The notes beneath the pieces are model-generated. The model worked only from the letters and a program-made list of their open reading frames with translations, had not been told where the DNA came from and did no database searches. From Apostichopus japonicus (Eukaryota > Echinodermata > Holothuroidea > Aspidochirotida > Stichopodidae): a DNA stretch of 60,000 bases. Of this stretch, positions 37,459 through 50,100 are shown one piece after another. A program made the position numbers and the translations under genes. Every line of letters starts with the position of its first letter. Position 1 is the first letter of the stretch. The DNA is taken from positions 3,107,001 to 3,167,000 of the forward strand of contig NC_092575.1 in NCBI RefSeq assembly GCF_037975245.1, read 5' to 3'.

Positions 37459-37547
37459 GCCCTCTACTCTAAAATACAGCGCCCTCTTTGCTAATATACA
37501 GCGCCCTCTGTTATAATATAGAGTGCCCTCTTTAATTAATGCCCTCT
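37459..37547. repeat. 22-bp tandem repeat with GCCCTCT core, 5 copies
   Basis: GCCCTCT occurs at 37459, 37481, 37503, 37525 and 37541, giving spacings of 22, 22, 22 and 16. The intervening sequence is A/T-rich, with AATATACAGCGCCCTCT the best preserved unit. Confidence 0.8.
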
Positions 37548-40435
37548 ACTTATAATAATCACCCGTTTTAACACAAAGTGCTGAACCTGTACCTGGATGT
37601 AAGGTAGCCAGGTAATATTATTTGAATTAAGATGTTTTTGATATCTTTATTAAAAACGATAACAGGAAAATATTTAAAAAATAATAATACATCCCCCCCC
37701 TCCCATATTTTGAATCTAGTTGCAAATATGGAGCTTGAAATGTGAGAAAATGAACCAAAACATTTTTTGGGGACTAATTAAATTGATGCACAAGATATTA
37801 AAACAACAAGAAATCCATCATATCATTTATCATATTCTATATTCATCTGTATTTTTTGCCATTTTACAAATAATTGCTCTAAAAGTTTCCAAACGAAGCA
37901 TATTTCATGGTGATCCCACTCCCCCCTCACTTATCCTCAAACATTGAGGTACCATTGTCAACAGTTCTACTAACCAACTATTTATTCTTAGCATTTTTTA
38001 CCTTCAGTTTATAATCTGAGCAATTCTGCATTACTGATAAAATATTACAATTATTTAAATGAAAACTTCCAGCAAGGTTCGTCAGATCATTTTAAAACGC
38101 TTTTTGTTGCCAAAATTTCGATCTTTAGTCTCTTTTTCTGGTAAACCACCACTTTCCAGGACTACTACTACTCTTTGCTTTAAATAATCAAATCAAACAA
38201 AGTTATTTAGTTCCATGAACTACTGTAATTAATAACTACGCCATTACTAATTATGGTTTGTCAAGATGCATGAGGATGACGAGGGACATTTCAAACCGAG
38301 ACAGTTATAAATGTCACACTACACTGAAGTTTCTCCTTTTTTATCTTTGTCTCTAAATTATGTTCTTATTTTAAAGTCTTGAATAGTGTTCCTTTCACTA
38401 CCACACCATAATTTAACACAACATTCAGAATTTGAAAGATGCCACAGACGTTGGGTCGCATCGACCAATCTTTGAAAATAGAACTTTGTTTAGTACGCAA
38501 CGTTGTAAATATAGCAGTCTGTTTGCAATGCCAAATTGAATAAACCAGAGTGAAAAATGGAAAAAGAAACCCCTTCCCCATCCCAAAAAGAAAAAGAAAA
38601 AGAAAAAAAAAGAAAGATAGATAGGCCTAAAATCATGAAGAAGAAAATATTTAATACTAAAATGACTATAAATTTTGAGACAAGAAATTCTCTTGAAATA
38701 AATTAGAAACAAAAGACATAAGCACTCTGCACTATTTACATGAACTAACTAATTAAGAAATGCACACACACGCACAACAATATAAACAAAAGACAAACGA
38801 GTGTTCTCTTGACAAAATTCCTACCAACCCCCCCCCCCTTCCCCAACAAACAGAATAGAGCAAAAATAAATTATTTCGCGAGCAACACCCCACGGAACGA
38901 AGTACAGTAAAGAAAATTCTTTGACGAAAACAAGTTGTTGTCTTTCTTTCCCAAAGTCGACTCATATGGTGCTGAATGTTTTTTATTTTAAATGTTTTTT
39001 TTAAAAACATAAAGATAACCAGCATCTTTTAAACATGAACAGCAATGTCTTTATTGATAAATAAACTTATAGATATCTGTGAATATATATATATGAATCT
39101 CATTCTCAATGAATGTTTCACCGTAACTTCTCAAGCAAGTCTATCCAAAAGAATGTAATTCTGAAAAAAATCACTTATTTTTTAGGGTATTTTTCCCAAA
39201 TATATTTGCTTTGAACTTGGACAAGTCACAAACCCACAAGCATTTTATTGTTCTTAAATTTAGCTCTTTGCTTCTGGTCCTTCCATTAAATTCAAATATT
39301 ATTTAACTTGAATTACATCTGAATGTTTCATAATGATTGAACAGATATAAAACAAACTGAGCTCAATTCAAAGGCAGGCTAATAAAGCCAAACAACATCG
39401 ATAACATTCACCCATGTTGTTAAAATGGTTTCCCTATTAATTGCATTGCCACCTTGTTGTGCAACAAGTGCAACTTGTATTCTAATTGTATCAATATAAA
39501 TGTGATGCAACAAATGGTAAATTGGGATCTGCAAACTCTGTCAATACATATTCCATTACATAACATATTCCATTACATAACCAATTCCAAGCAGGTAATT
39601 TGACCTGACCAGAATCTCCATAATGCCAAAATGCTGAAAAATGCTATAACTTCAGCTACACATCCTATCTTAACGCTGAATTAGACATGCAAGCAAGCAA
39701 GCCACACTAGCAACGATTTTCTTTTGCTGTGGTATCAAGCAACCAACAAAACATTTGAAAAAGATGGAAAATTTTGTTTACAACTTTTTTTTGCACCATC
39801 TGTGTAGTTATCCTTTCATGAACCACACTGCTACTGTATTTTTTCGTATGTTCAGAGCTGTGGCACCCATTATAAAGCTAGCATTTAACAGATAAGGTTA
39901 AACGTTAGTACATACCTACCTCAGCCGGGCATGACTGCCAGCAGAGGGAATATCTCACCCAAGTCTACTTAAGTACTAAACAAACACTCGGACATTCAAA
40001 AGTAAACCAAAAATAACAAAACAACAACGACCACATGGAAATGAAAGTATGAGACTGTTGAAATATGATCACAAAACAATTACGGTAGAAATGTAATCAG
40101 CTAGACCGACGAGGAAGACCTACGACGACCCACGAATATTGATGTGGCTGGCAAAGAAATAGCCAAAGGTCGTCTTGAATGATCAGATCAGTATCCTCGC
40201 TAAAACCATGAGATTCTAGATGTTTGTCAGAGTATTTGACATCATAGGTTTTTTTTGTCGAAAGATGCATGCATCACCATCATGATAATAAAAAAAGAAA
40301 ACATGTACACACACGCACACGCACACACACATATATGAAACTCTTAGTACTAAGCACTGATTAAATTAGGCCATCTCACTCCACAGACCTCAATCGCATA
40401 TATTTCCTCCTCGTTTCCGAGGCTCTTAACTTCCG
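37548..40435. other. Intergenic sequence downstream of YPEL
   Basis: AT-rich, with a C run (38828-38838), a local 20-bp duplication (CATATTCCATTACATAA near 39547-39585) and a CA microsatellite (about 40306-40331). No gene recognised. Part may belong to a long YPEL 3' UTR if the near polyadenylation signal is not used. Confidence 0.55.
40306..40331. repeat. CA microsatellite
   Basis: Interrupted ACACACGCACACGCACACAC run. Ordinary simple repeat. Confidence 0.85.
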
Positions 40436-40570
40436 GCTTTTTTTCACCAACTGTCCTTCGGTTGCGTTCCTGAAAATGTTGCTTTTTTTCACCAACTGTC
40501 CATCGGTTGCGTTCCTGAAAATGTTTGCGTCACATGACGACGTCGTCATCGTTCCTTGTCTCACTTGCAC
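40376..40570 (-). other. Candidate small ORF (64 codons) with in-frame 45-bp duplication
   Basis: The minus-strand ORF starts at the ATG at 40570-40568 and contains two consecutive copies of NIFRNAT(D/E)GQLVKKS, produced by a 45-bp tandem duplication (40436-40480 and 40481-40525). The C-terminal third is basic. I recognise no family. It sits about 490 bases past the YPEL stop on the same strand, so it may be 3' UTR or intergenic and untranslated. The duplication length being a multiple of 3 keeps the frame and the only difference between copies at protein level is Asp/Glu; with two copies this can be chance. Confidence 0.2.
40436..40525. repeat. 45-bp tandem duplication
   Basis: The unit starting GCTTTTTTTCACCAACTGTC is followed by a CGGTTGCGTTCCTGAAAATG segment. 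The copies (40436-40480, 40481-40525) are nearly identical, so the duplication looks recent. Confidence 0.9.
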
Positions 40571-40633
40571 TTTGCGATAATTCCTTGCAAATTATAGAAG
40601 ACCCACGTATCCGTTTGAAATGATGCAGGATTC

Positions 40634-40639
40634 TTTATT
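40634..40639 (-). terminator. Possible YPEL polyadenylation signal AATAAA
   Basis: TTTATT on the plus strand reads AATAAA on the minus strand, 424 bases past the YPEL stop codon. It is the nearest canonical signal I noticed, but such hexamers are common in AT-rich DNA and downstream GU-rich support is only modest. Confidence 0.3.
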
Positions 40640-41062
40640 TTGTGTTTCTTTTCCTGAACTTATTGCACTTGTCCGTTCTCCTGTTTCTCTCTCTCTTTCA
40701 ATCTTTTTTCCTTTCTTTCTTTCGCTCTTTCAATACAGGCTTTCTCCTATTTTTTTCTTCCCCTCTCCTCCTCCTCCTCCTTCTCTTTATATCCACAGCA
40801 AGAAAATTCCATCCACAGAACATTCATTTTTCAGACATAAAAAAGAAAGAAGTCTCTTTATGTCTCCTTTTAAGCTTAATTTAACAAACGACTTCTATTA
40901 AGATAATTAAAACTCCAGCTAACCCCCTCCTTCTCCTCTTGTTCTCCTGTCTAAAAATAAACAACTTGTTGTCCTCTCCTCTCCGTCTCAGAGAAACGGC
41001 CACATTTCAGGGTCAGAGTTTTAGATGTAGAGGGCGGGCCGTTATCCCCTGCATAGTTGCCC
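40640..41062 (-). other. Presumed YPEL 3' UTR
   Basis: This is the sequence between the YPEL stop codon and the first AATAAA. It is pyrimidine-rich on the plus strand near 40680-40790, hence purine-rich in the transcript. No other exon is visible. The extent depends on which polyadenylation site is used. Confidence 0.45.
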
Positions 41063-41158
41063 CTAATCACATTCCCAACCATTGTCCTTGGTCATGTGGG
41101 CTAGTTCTATGATGTATTTTCCTTCTTTGTACCGTTGGCTATTCTCAAAGGCACGCTC
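41063..41158 (-). CDS. YPEL: YPEL last coding exon with stop codon
   Basis: The acceptor CAG ends at 41159 after a strong pyrimidine tract on the minus strand. The 96 bases encode [15 protein letters not shown], then [16 protein letters not shown] and a TAG stop at 41065-41063. It joins in phase 0 to the preceding WKY. The family motif GWE (or GWD) usually ends the protein; here two further residues, Cys-Asp, follow before the stop. Confidence 0.96.
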   Translation of the reverse strand, partial: ERAFENSQRYKEGKYIIELAHMTKDNGWECD

Positions 41159-44100
41159 CTGGTTTAGAAGAAATAGAAGAGAAAAAGAAACAAGGATAAA
41201 CTGAATGTTAAGTTCAAAATGCAATAAGAAATAGTGTATTTATATTAAAACCAATTCATGATTGTCATTGGTTGGAAACAAATTTATAATGCGAATATTC
41301 ATGAAATAAATATCATTACCTCAGAAATGTGGTACAGAGTTATTTGCATAAAGTGAATGATTGGGCCGTGTGTAAAAGGGTTTTAACAGGTAAAGATCAA
41401 TAATGTGTGTGAACCATAGTTCAAAGCAGCGCTATGCACAGGTCTAAGGCCACATTGTACAGTAGCTACAGAGAGCTTCGTGATGAACTGCACTGCTGAA
41501 TTAGCGTCTCGGGAGATCAACTAGAATTCACGGCTTGGCAGGATCACTTGACACAGATTAAAGACCTGGATTTATTACTGCATGAAATGAATATTCGTTA
41601 TTCCCATAAAAAAAAAAGTCAATTGTAAGGTTTTCATACATTTTACAGAGTTGAAACGGTGTACTACTGTGGTACGTAGAAAGACACTTTGCCAAAACCA
41701 ATGCGCGGGTTGCTGGTACGTTATTCCTACAGTGTATCAACTTATCTGATGGTAACACGTCAGGAACGACAGAAATTTAGCTACCAAACAGAAGAGAGAA
41801 AACGCTGCCAAAGTTTAATAGAGTTAACAAAGAAAGCGAACAGAACAGCATTTGAACCTCAGGAATTACGTATCCTTTGCTCCAACAGCTCAGCTCAGGA
41901 TCATTTTGGTGCTAATTCAGAAACTGGTAGCATCACACCCCCTCTAGTCCTAATGCCCCCCCTCCCATCCCAAAAACTAATTAGCTAGCCAACATTAAAT
42001 TTGAAGCAGCCCATACACTAACATCTCTACAAAGTAGAAAGATACCATCAATATATGCATGGATAAACAACTGCTCAAATTTGAATATGAGGTTATAGGT
42101 CAATAGATTGACCCAAAATTTCAGCATGCAAATTCCATTCAGATTTTTGAAGACAAGATAATTAATTTACCCTAGGGACACAAAGTTTGAAAATTAAGTT
42201 GACTAATTGCATACATTTGAGATGCTCCATTTGTACTTAAACACTGGAAAATGACATAATTAATGCCAATTACCCCCCAAAAATACCATTTTGCTTTCAA
42301 CCGTATTTTATAGCAAGTGAGAAGAGATGCTACCTATGTTTGAATGTAGAGCTAGCTGCTTTAATTTCCAGTAGCGATGCATGAACACAATACTTTTGCT
42401 TACATTGACTTTGCTGAGAATGTTGGTTCTCTTTCATAGGCTGACTACTACTACCTCGGTAATTGATTGAAGACGCAAATCAACTTTGATTGAGAGCTCT
42501 GTCGGGCTTCATTGTAATTAAAGCATGTAGTCCAACTGTACAACATAGAAGAGCTCTCCCTATATAGACATGTATAGATACAGTATGTATATGCACTCTG
42601 GAAATGCAGACAGCGCTTGATTACCATGGCAACCATGGGCAACTGGAAACGAAATTGATTTTAAGTAGGCCTGCAGTCGAAGAAATATTGAAAGATACTG
42701 GCAAACTCGGTGTTTACTGTTGGGGGGGGGGGGGGAACACAAAACTGCATAGATAGTCTTTAGGGGATCAAATTGGCCTGAATTTATTACCCAGTGCGTG
42801 TGAGATTCAGTCAACAGTATATATTAGCAAGCTGTATGAGAGCTCACATAGAACATGTGTTCTATTTATAATATTTATTTAAAGTAGCAGTTTGTTGCAT
42901 ATATGTCACTTACACTAGAACTAATTGGAATGAATGCTTAGTCCACATTCTTAATAGATGCATTCATATTTTTTTACCTAGTGTGTCCAATTTTGTTCAG
43001 TTACTAAATTTTACTAAGTTTTGGCATTTCTTAGAAGTACCTCCTACGTTTAGGTCGGCTGAACCTGTAACTTGCCAAGTCTTGTTTCAAAATCTGATTA
43101 TAATTCATCTCTTATATAAATTGAGACATCAATTATTTTGCAACTCAAACAAAAGGTAAACGATCGAGTAATTAATGAATTTGATTGGATTCTCAATATT
43201 TTGTCGCCTCCTGACCATTTTTCCACGGCAATGTTTGTGGCGGACAAATTGGAAAGATTCCATGTTTTTTTTACTAATTACTTCAATATTTTAAAAAGTT
43301 ACACTCGTCGACCTAACGACCTAATTTTATCTTGGGATTTTAATATTGAATAGTATATTTTGCGCATGAGGTTTTCTTTGTTCTTGTCGTTCTTGTTTTT
43401 GCTGTTGTTAGCCTATGTTTATTATTATGTTATTATTATGTTATTATCAGCCTAAGCATTCATGATACATTCAGTGGTTTATATGCAAATTAGCTTCTAA
43501 CACTTTACATAGTATGTCATATTTACGGAGAAATGTACAGTAAGAATATACTAACAGACTAAAATAATATCGACACAGAATGACAAACAGATTTGTGGGA
43601 TTCTGACCTAATTAATGTCCTATTATTCAATTATTATAATTATTACATTTTTTGGCTCTAGTTGATCCTTCCATATCACATGCATAGACATGAATATGGT
43701 ACCACATATGACAACTGCATGAATTCACATGTTATTTATGCTATTTACCAAATATAATGCCAACTCATGTTAGATGATAATGCAAAATTATGTTAAACGA
43801 TTATTTTCAGGAATAGTTGAAATTAAAGGGGAATATCTATTATCTAATACAAACCTTAATATAAGCTTTAGAAACATTGCTAGTGCTGAAATGTTATCTC
43901 CTTATTTTTTCCCCTTGGAATTTTACATATCAAATTACAATAAAATCTTCCTAAAGTTATTCTCTAAACCATGGTTTCCCAAACCTGGGGTTTGACCCCA
44001 ACTGGGGTCGCGAAGCAATTCTTGTGGGGTCGCAGGCTTGTTTCAAAATATAAAAAAAAATCTGAGGGTACCCAAAATTTACCCGAATTTGAACGTTCGC

Positions 44101-47100
44101 AGTCAAAATCCTACAAAATTCACCCTGAAAACTCATATCTAGGGTTTTATTAGCGGCCGTTCTAGCGTTTTTCCTGAGTGAATCTGGCGTTTTTTGCTCA
44201 ATTGTCGCTGGCCACCCTGCTTCTGTATATTCACTATATTGTTTTCACATACAACTACAGTACTGTACTACAGGTACATGTGGGCCTGCACAACTTCATT
44301 ATTCCGGAGACACAAACTTGGGGTCGCGCTCGGATGGCGCTACATGAAATGGGGTCCCCGCCTTGAAAAGTTTGGGAACCACTGCTCTAAACCATACCAG
44401 GGGAGCTCAGCATCTATTGTTATATACCATAACACCATAATCTAAAATTTATTTTATTTTATACAAGTCTGACTTTGCATAAGTCTGTACATCAATGTCA
44501 GTAAGCATATAAACTTGCAAACAATACAAACAGAACCTTGAATGTAATACCTACCAGTACTTTTACTAAATACATCCATTTGTCATTTTTTCTAAATTTT
44601 ATTAACCATGTCTGAAATCACTAGCATTTGTTTTTAAAATCTATTTGGCTTTAATGAAATAGTAATGTGGGATGTTACTAGCCTGGGTGATTTTTGTATT
44701 AGTATCCATGGTGATTTTTAATGAACTGATGTACATACTGATAATATGTAAATGAATTGTACCATCACTTACACATGGCAGAATTTGTGTTGCATAGGGA
44801 TGAAATACATAACAGTGAAATTTTACACAAAATTGATCTGCCTAGATATTTTTCAGAGATGATAAATAAGTCACTACAGCTGGTTTTTAATGAAGATTAC
44901 ATTATTTCACTTTTCCAAGTAGAATCAATAAACTCAAGTTTCTGTTTCTCTGTTACCCCAAAATTATGATCAGGTTATACTTCTTTGACCTTTATTGATA
45001 CCGACTTACATCCTAATTTACATATATGCACATCAGGTTAGGCTCATGTATGCCCAACAGTATTGTGAATTATTAAAGTGGTCCTGTTTAATGGGGGAAG
45101 TGGGATAAACTACAAATGATGTGGACTGCATAATCATTGAAAATCACTGTACCTGTGTACAGTAACAACAAAACCCTAGGGAATTGCTTCTATGCAGATA
45201 TCCCAAAACTTTATGTTTGGATATGATGAGTTACAAGCTTAGCTATCTCCTCACAACCCTAGCACTGTCGCTGTTCTCTGACAAGAACAATTCGCTAATA
45301 TAGCAAAAGTCCATGCACATAGAAATGACCATTTACTAACATTTTGTATATACAGTTCTAAAATGATTACCAGTTCACTCTAGGACAGAGTGCTAATGTT
45401 GTGAGCAGACAGGTAAGCCAAGAAGTGAAGTAAAAAAAGGCACACTTATGTTTGCAGTTACAAAACTTACAACAAGATAATTTTCATTTTACGCGTATTC
45501 TAAATTTCTAAATGGGACATCCAAGGGGGGGGGGGGGTTCGATAAGGCCTATTTGTACCTATGATGCAGATAAAAGTGATAACGTAAAATCAATCCCCCT
45601 CTGTGTTGAGTATAAAACTTTCAACTGGGACTGACTATGCTGTTACTTATAAACCTAAGTGAGTATTGTATTGGTAAGTACTGTTTATTTACAAAGGACC
45701 ATTGTCATTTAAATTACCAAAACTAGTTTTGTTCTTAAAGGGACGAAGAGCACACTTTACAGCGGAAGAACATCATGTAACTAGTACTATTATATCAATA
45801 AATCAATATGAAAGATCCTTGTCACCTTCTTTTGGGGGAGCTAGCTAAATAACGCTTTTTGTCTTCTTACAAAATATCTCCTTTTGAAGAGACAAGAGGC
45901 TTTAAAGCTCTTCATATTCACTGATCAGAACCCCTGTTGTCACTGACCCTCTCTCTCCGCCTCTCTCTCTCTCTCATCATGGAAACAGCTTTTGGATATA
46001 ACTGTCATATTTTATGCAGTATAGTAGTATTACCCACAGGGACCTGCTCTTGTCAGCAGTAAACCCCTTTTGAGATAGAGAATGACCTTTCATCATTTTG
46101 AATGATATATAACAAACAAATTCCTACCTTACAGTCGCATTGATTGCCAACTCTTTACCTGAAGTGATGCTGTTCACAATATAGTCACACCCTCTCATGG
46201 TCACAGATTAATCAAAGTTTGCACCTGTATCCTGGCCGTTAACCCCCACCATCCCCTGTTCCGCCTCCCACCCCTTACCCCCTCCTGTCCACCATACATC
46301 CTCTTCTTCTTCAGCAACAAAAAAATATCAACTTGTGAAAGTAAATCTGCACAGAGTCCTTAGATTTCCATTGTAAAAATTTTAAATTATTTTTATTGGC
46401 GTACCAATCTGCCAGAAAAATTGTTTGCACCTGTCTTGTACCAAACCTTTACACTTGCCATCAATTCCCCTTATCTGCTAGTATCCCCTCCCATTCCTCT
46501 TACCCCTACCCCCCCACCACCCCTCCCAACCACACATACTTTTGTCTTCAACAAAACATATAGAGAACCAAATCTGTCAGACAAATTGTTTGGACGGTTA
46601 AACACTTGTTTATCAAGTTGAGAGACCCATTATAGACGACGAACGATTGTCAACAACTTCAACAGGCCAAATCAAAACAAAAACAATTTGAAAACACAAA
46701 ACAGAATTAGTATAACAGTCGCTTTTTGATGATATTTCATACAATCCTAATAACCTTCAAGTTCTGGGATAGCAATTAAGTCTTCTTTTGTATCTTAGGT
46801 CGTCTGTATTATAAGCAGTGAAGATAATACCAGTCTATTACATTTCATCATCTTTTACAAACTGAAAGGTACTTTGTTATTGATAAGGTATTGGTCAGAT
46901 TTTGTGTCTGTTGCATTTACATTTCATATGAAAACAGCTTTATCTACTTTTATTCAACCTCCCCCCCCCCCAATCTTACCTGTTCACCCTTATAGGCGTG
47001 TACTCCAATCAGGAAAAGGGAGGGGATGGGCTGTTGGGGCTGTGGGGGGAGAGGAGGGGAGGGGAACCTGTTAATTGTTGGTTCTTTCACTGACAATTAG

Positions 47101-50100
47101 ACCAGATAATCTTACAAATTCTTTTCTCATGGTCCCCCACCCCCCGTCCCTTCCTCATCCCTTTTTGCATTGGTCAGAATTGTCAAACTGACTGCATGTT
47201 CATTACCTCATTCAAGCTAATGTTGATGGAAACCACAATTCCTAAAACACACAGTGGAGTGCAACAATTTAAAGTTTGTCCCACCCTGTTTATGCCCCCC
47301 CCTTTTGTCTCTTCCCCCTTCCCGTCGGTATCCCCTAGCTTTCTCTTTTCCTTTTCTACCCTCCCAACATATCTTTTTTCCATTCCCAAGATTTTTCCAC
47401 TCTAACACCTCTGACATAACAATGTGTGATACTACAACTGAACCCGACCCATGATAATTGGTTTTTCTCTTTGATGCTAAGTAGATTATGCTTTCAGATT
47501 TAAATTGGACGGTGGTTAATAAAGTTGTAAAATCTTATCACCTTGTCATTGGTTCTAACCAGAATGAGAGTAGGTGTCCTCAAATTCTTTAAAGCAACAT
47601 ATTCTATAGTGAATATGCAAATTTAATCTGCAATGGTTTTGAGGTTATTACATCATACCCCACCGAGAGAAGATCTGTTTTCTCTGTGGAAGGGGAGGGA
47701 TGGGGGGGTGGGAGGCATCACCATGGCATACCAGTCATGAACATTTGTGTACAACCTCTGACCTCTCCCATATCTATATATGGTCTCTAAAATGCAATCA
47801 ATTTATTACACAATGCAAATGACTGAACATTTCCATTTCACCTACTAAGACTAAATATTTCAGATGATTTTTTAGCAAACACATATCGCAAATATATAAA
47901 TCAACAATCATCGTATCAATATTGACATTAAAACAATTAATCATTTAAATGGGCTTAAAGACGTTCTGTTAGAGGATCTTAAAGTAGACCAAATTCAGGT
48001 TTTCCGCTCCACGTGCTACTTCAATACAGAGTATTCTTTTGTGTTGATATTGTCCAATTGTTTGCGATGAATATTCCATATCAAATCCCATAGCAATATA
48101 TAGTTTGAACATGAGTTTGGGCTAATCAAACTTTATTTGATATAGCACTTAAACCGAAACTCAATTTTTTTTAAATTGCGCTTTTCATGGAATCAACAAC
48201 AACAACAAACAAAGAAGGAGAAACAAATTATCTAGAGGATTAAATATTGACAACTTAAAATTGAATAATTATTAGCAACTAGCTCACATAAGCCTATATT
48301 TAAATTAAAAACGTTAAGGAGGAACATGTCTATTACAGCAGTATGTCAATGGTAGCATGCTGAGCGAGCTGCAAGCCAGGCTGCATTGGACATTTTCTCT
48401 GCCTGCTATGCTGTGCTATTTCCCACAATAGACACTGCAGGCCTGCAGAGATGATCTCTATTGTTTGATATTGATGCAGCTTTGCTGCAGTGGTTCCAAC
48501 AGCTACTGCAGCCTTTTCTTTTGGAAACAGTACTGTAAACTTTTGACAAATTTGCAGTCTTTGAGTTTACTTTTTTGAGTTTACACTTGCTGCTGAACCC
48601 AAACTTGAAATCCCTGCTTTAAATGTATTGTTCCTGCCTTGATAAAGAGGCAACAGGGTTGCAGGTCTTATTTTTATTTCCAGCAGGATTGAAAACTGCC
48701 ATGATGCCAGAGAAGAGTGCTCGTTGATTGATATAGTGTTCATAAATCTTATCTGATACCATCTGCAAAATATCTCTGGAAATAAATTGAAGGTAAGAAC
48801 AGGTAGCTCTCCAAAAAAGGACCCTGGGATTAAAAGTAGCAGGTATCTGTACTATTGTAAATGATTAAAGGCATTGGACGACTCGCCCCAAACAGCGTGC
48901 CGCCATCTTTAAAAAGTTAACTTTCTGTTGCTTGCAAGTGAAGTTTTTCTCTTGTCGCTACAAAATGCAGACAGTAATGAAACATGCTCCCTTGTTATCT
49001 TTAGCTGGACCTGAGATGTCCATCGCTGTATCGTTTATACACTGTGCTGTGGGTATTGACCGCAGCTGTATGTACTGACTGTACACTAGTGTCTAATTAT
49101 CGACGGTAGCAAGCTGTGTGTGTATTTTCTGGGATAGATGGTGGTGTCTAACACTTCTGTTACACCTCATTCGAAGCTAGGTAAGATTACCAGCATTAGA
49201 AGTTTCTTTTTGCATACAATGTTACTGCATGATGCCCGAGTTTCATACCCTATTTTTATCCACACTGTGCTGTATTTCTTGTGTGACTACATAGGTTTTC
49301 GTAAAAACCATATAAGTTCTTGTAGCTCAACTTCCCCAGAAAGGCATTCTGGGAAAAAAATTGCAACCGTACTTCCCCTCGGTGCAGCTCATTTTAAGAT
49401 ACCTTAACATGAATCTTTGAGAGAAACCTGCTAGCATTTAAAACTACACATTCTCACATGAAAATGCAGCCTATGCTAAACCCTTGGTCTTTAAGTTACC
49501 ACTCCTTTTACCCGCTCTCTCCACCTCTCTCTCTCTTTTTGGAAAGTGAAACAGAGAGCTTGGTTTAGTTACTGTCTGATGGAGAGGACTTGATACAATT
49601 GCTCCAACATCGACTTGTAAATCTGACACCGCTGTCTGTTAGGTGACACCAATCTCCAAATAAACGGTCACCTTGTGCAAAGGGAAACTGAGAGAGCGAG
49701 AGAGAGAAGAGAGGGTGCACCTAATTAAGGTAGCCACCTCTCTCTGTCTCCGCTGACACTTGAGCTATGAAGATAATCGACAACTAAACTCTCTCCAGAG
49801 ATGCTTTTCAGGGCATCTTGTAAAAATAGCAAAGGTATTTTTAGTTTCACAGTCACTGGAAGGATGGACATGAAACTTGTGTTGTTTTACACAGATGACT
49901 CACCTAGGCTAAGTGCAAGATACGGTTACCGTGGGTGACAAAATGGCGCTAGTTGTAAAGTATATATGTGTATATATTTCAAAATAATCCTATCTGTAAA
50001 AATTAAGTATCCCAACAGTCATGATTTCATCAAATTATGCCCATATATGTATATATATAGTCTTCGACTGGTCTTAAATTCCTATGTGACTTGTATGAAA

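Noticed and set aside
48860-49410. Possible transposon starting TTAAAGGCATTGG
   Set aside because: The composition is suggestive and the ends vaguely similar, but no clear inverted repeats, target duplication or second copy are present in the window.
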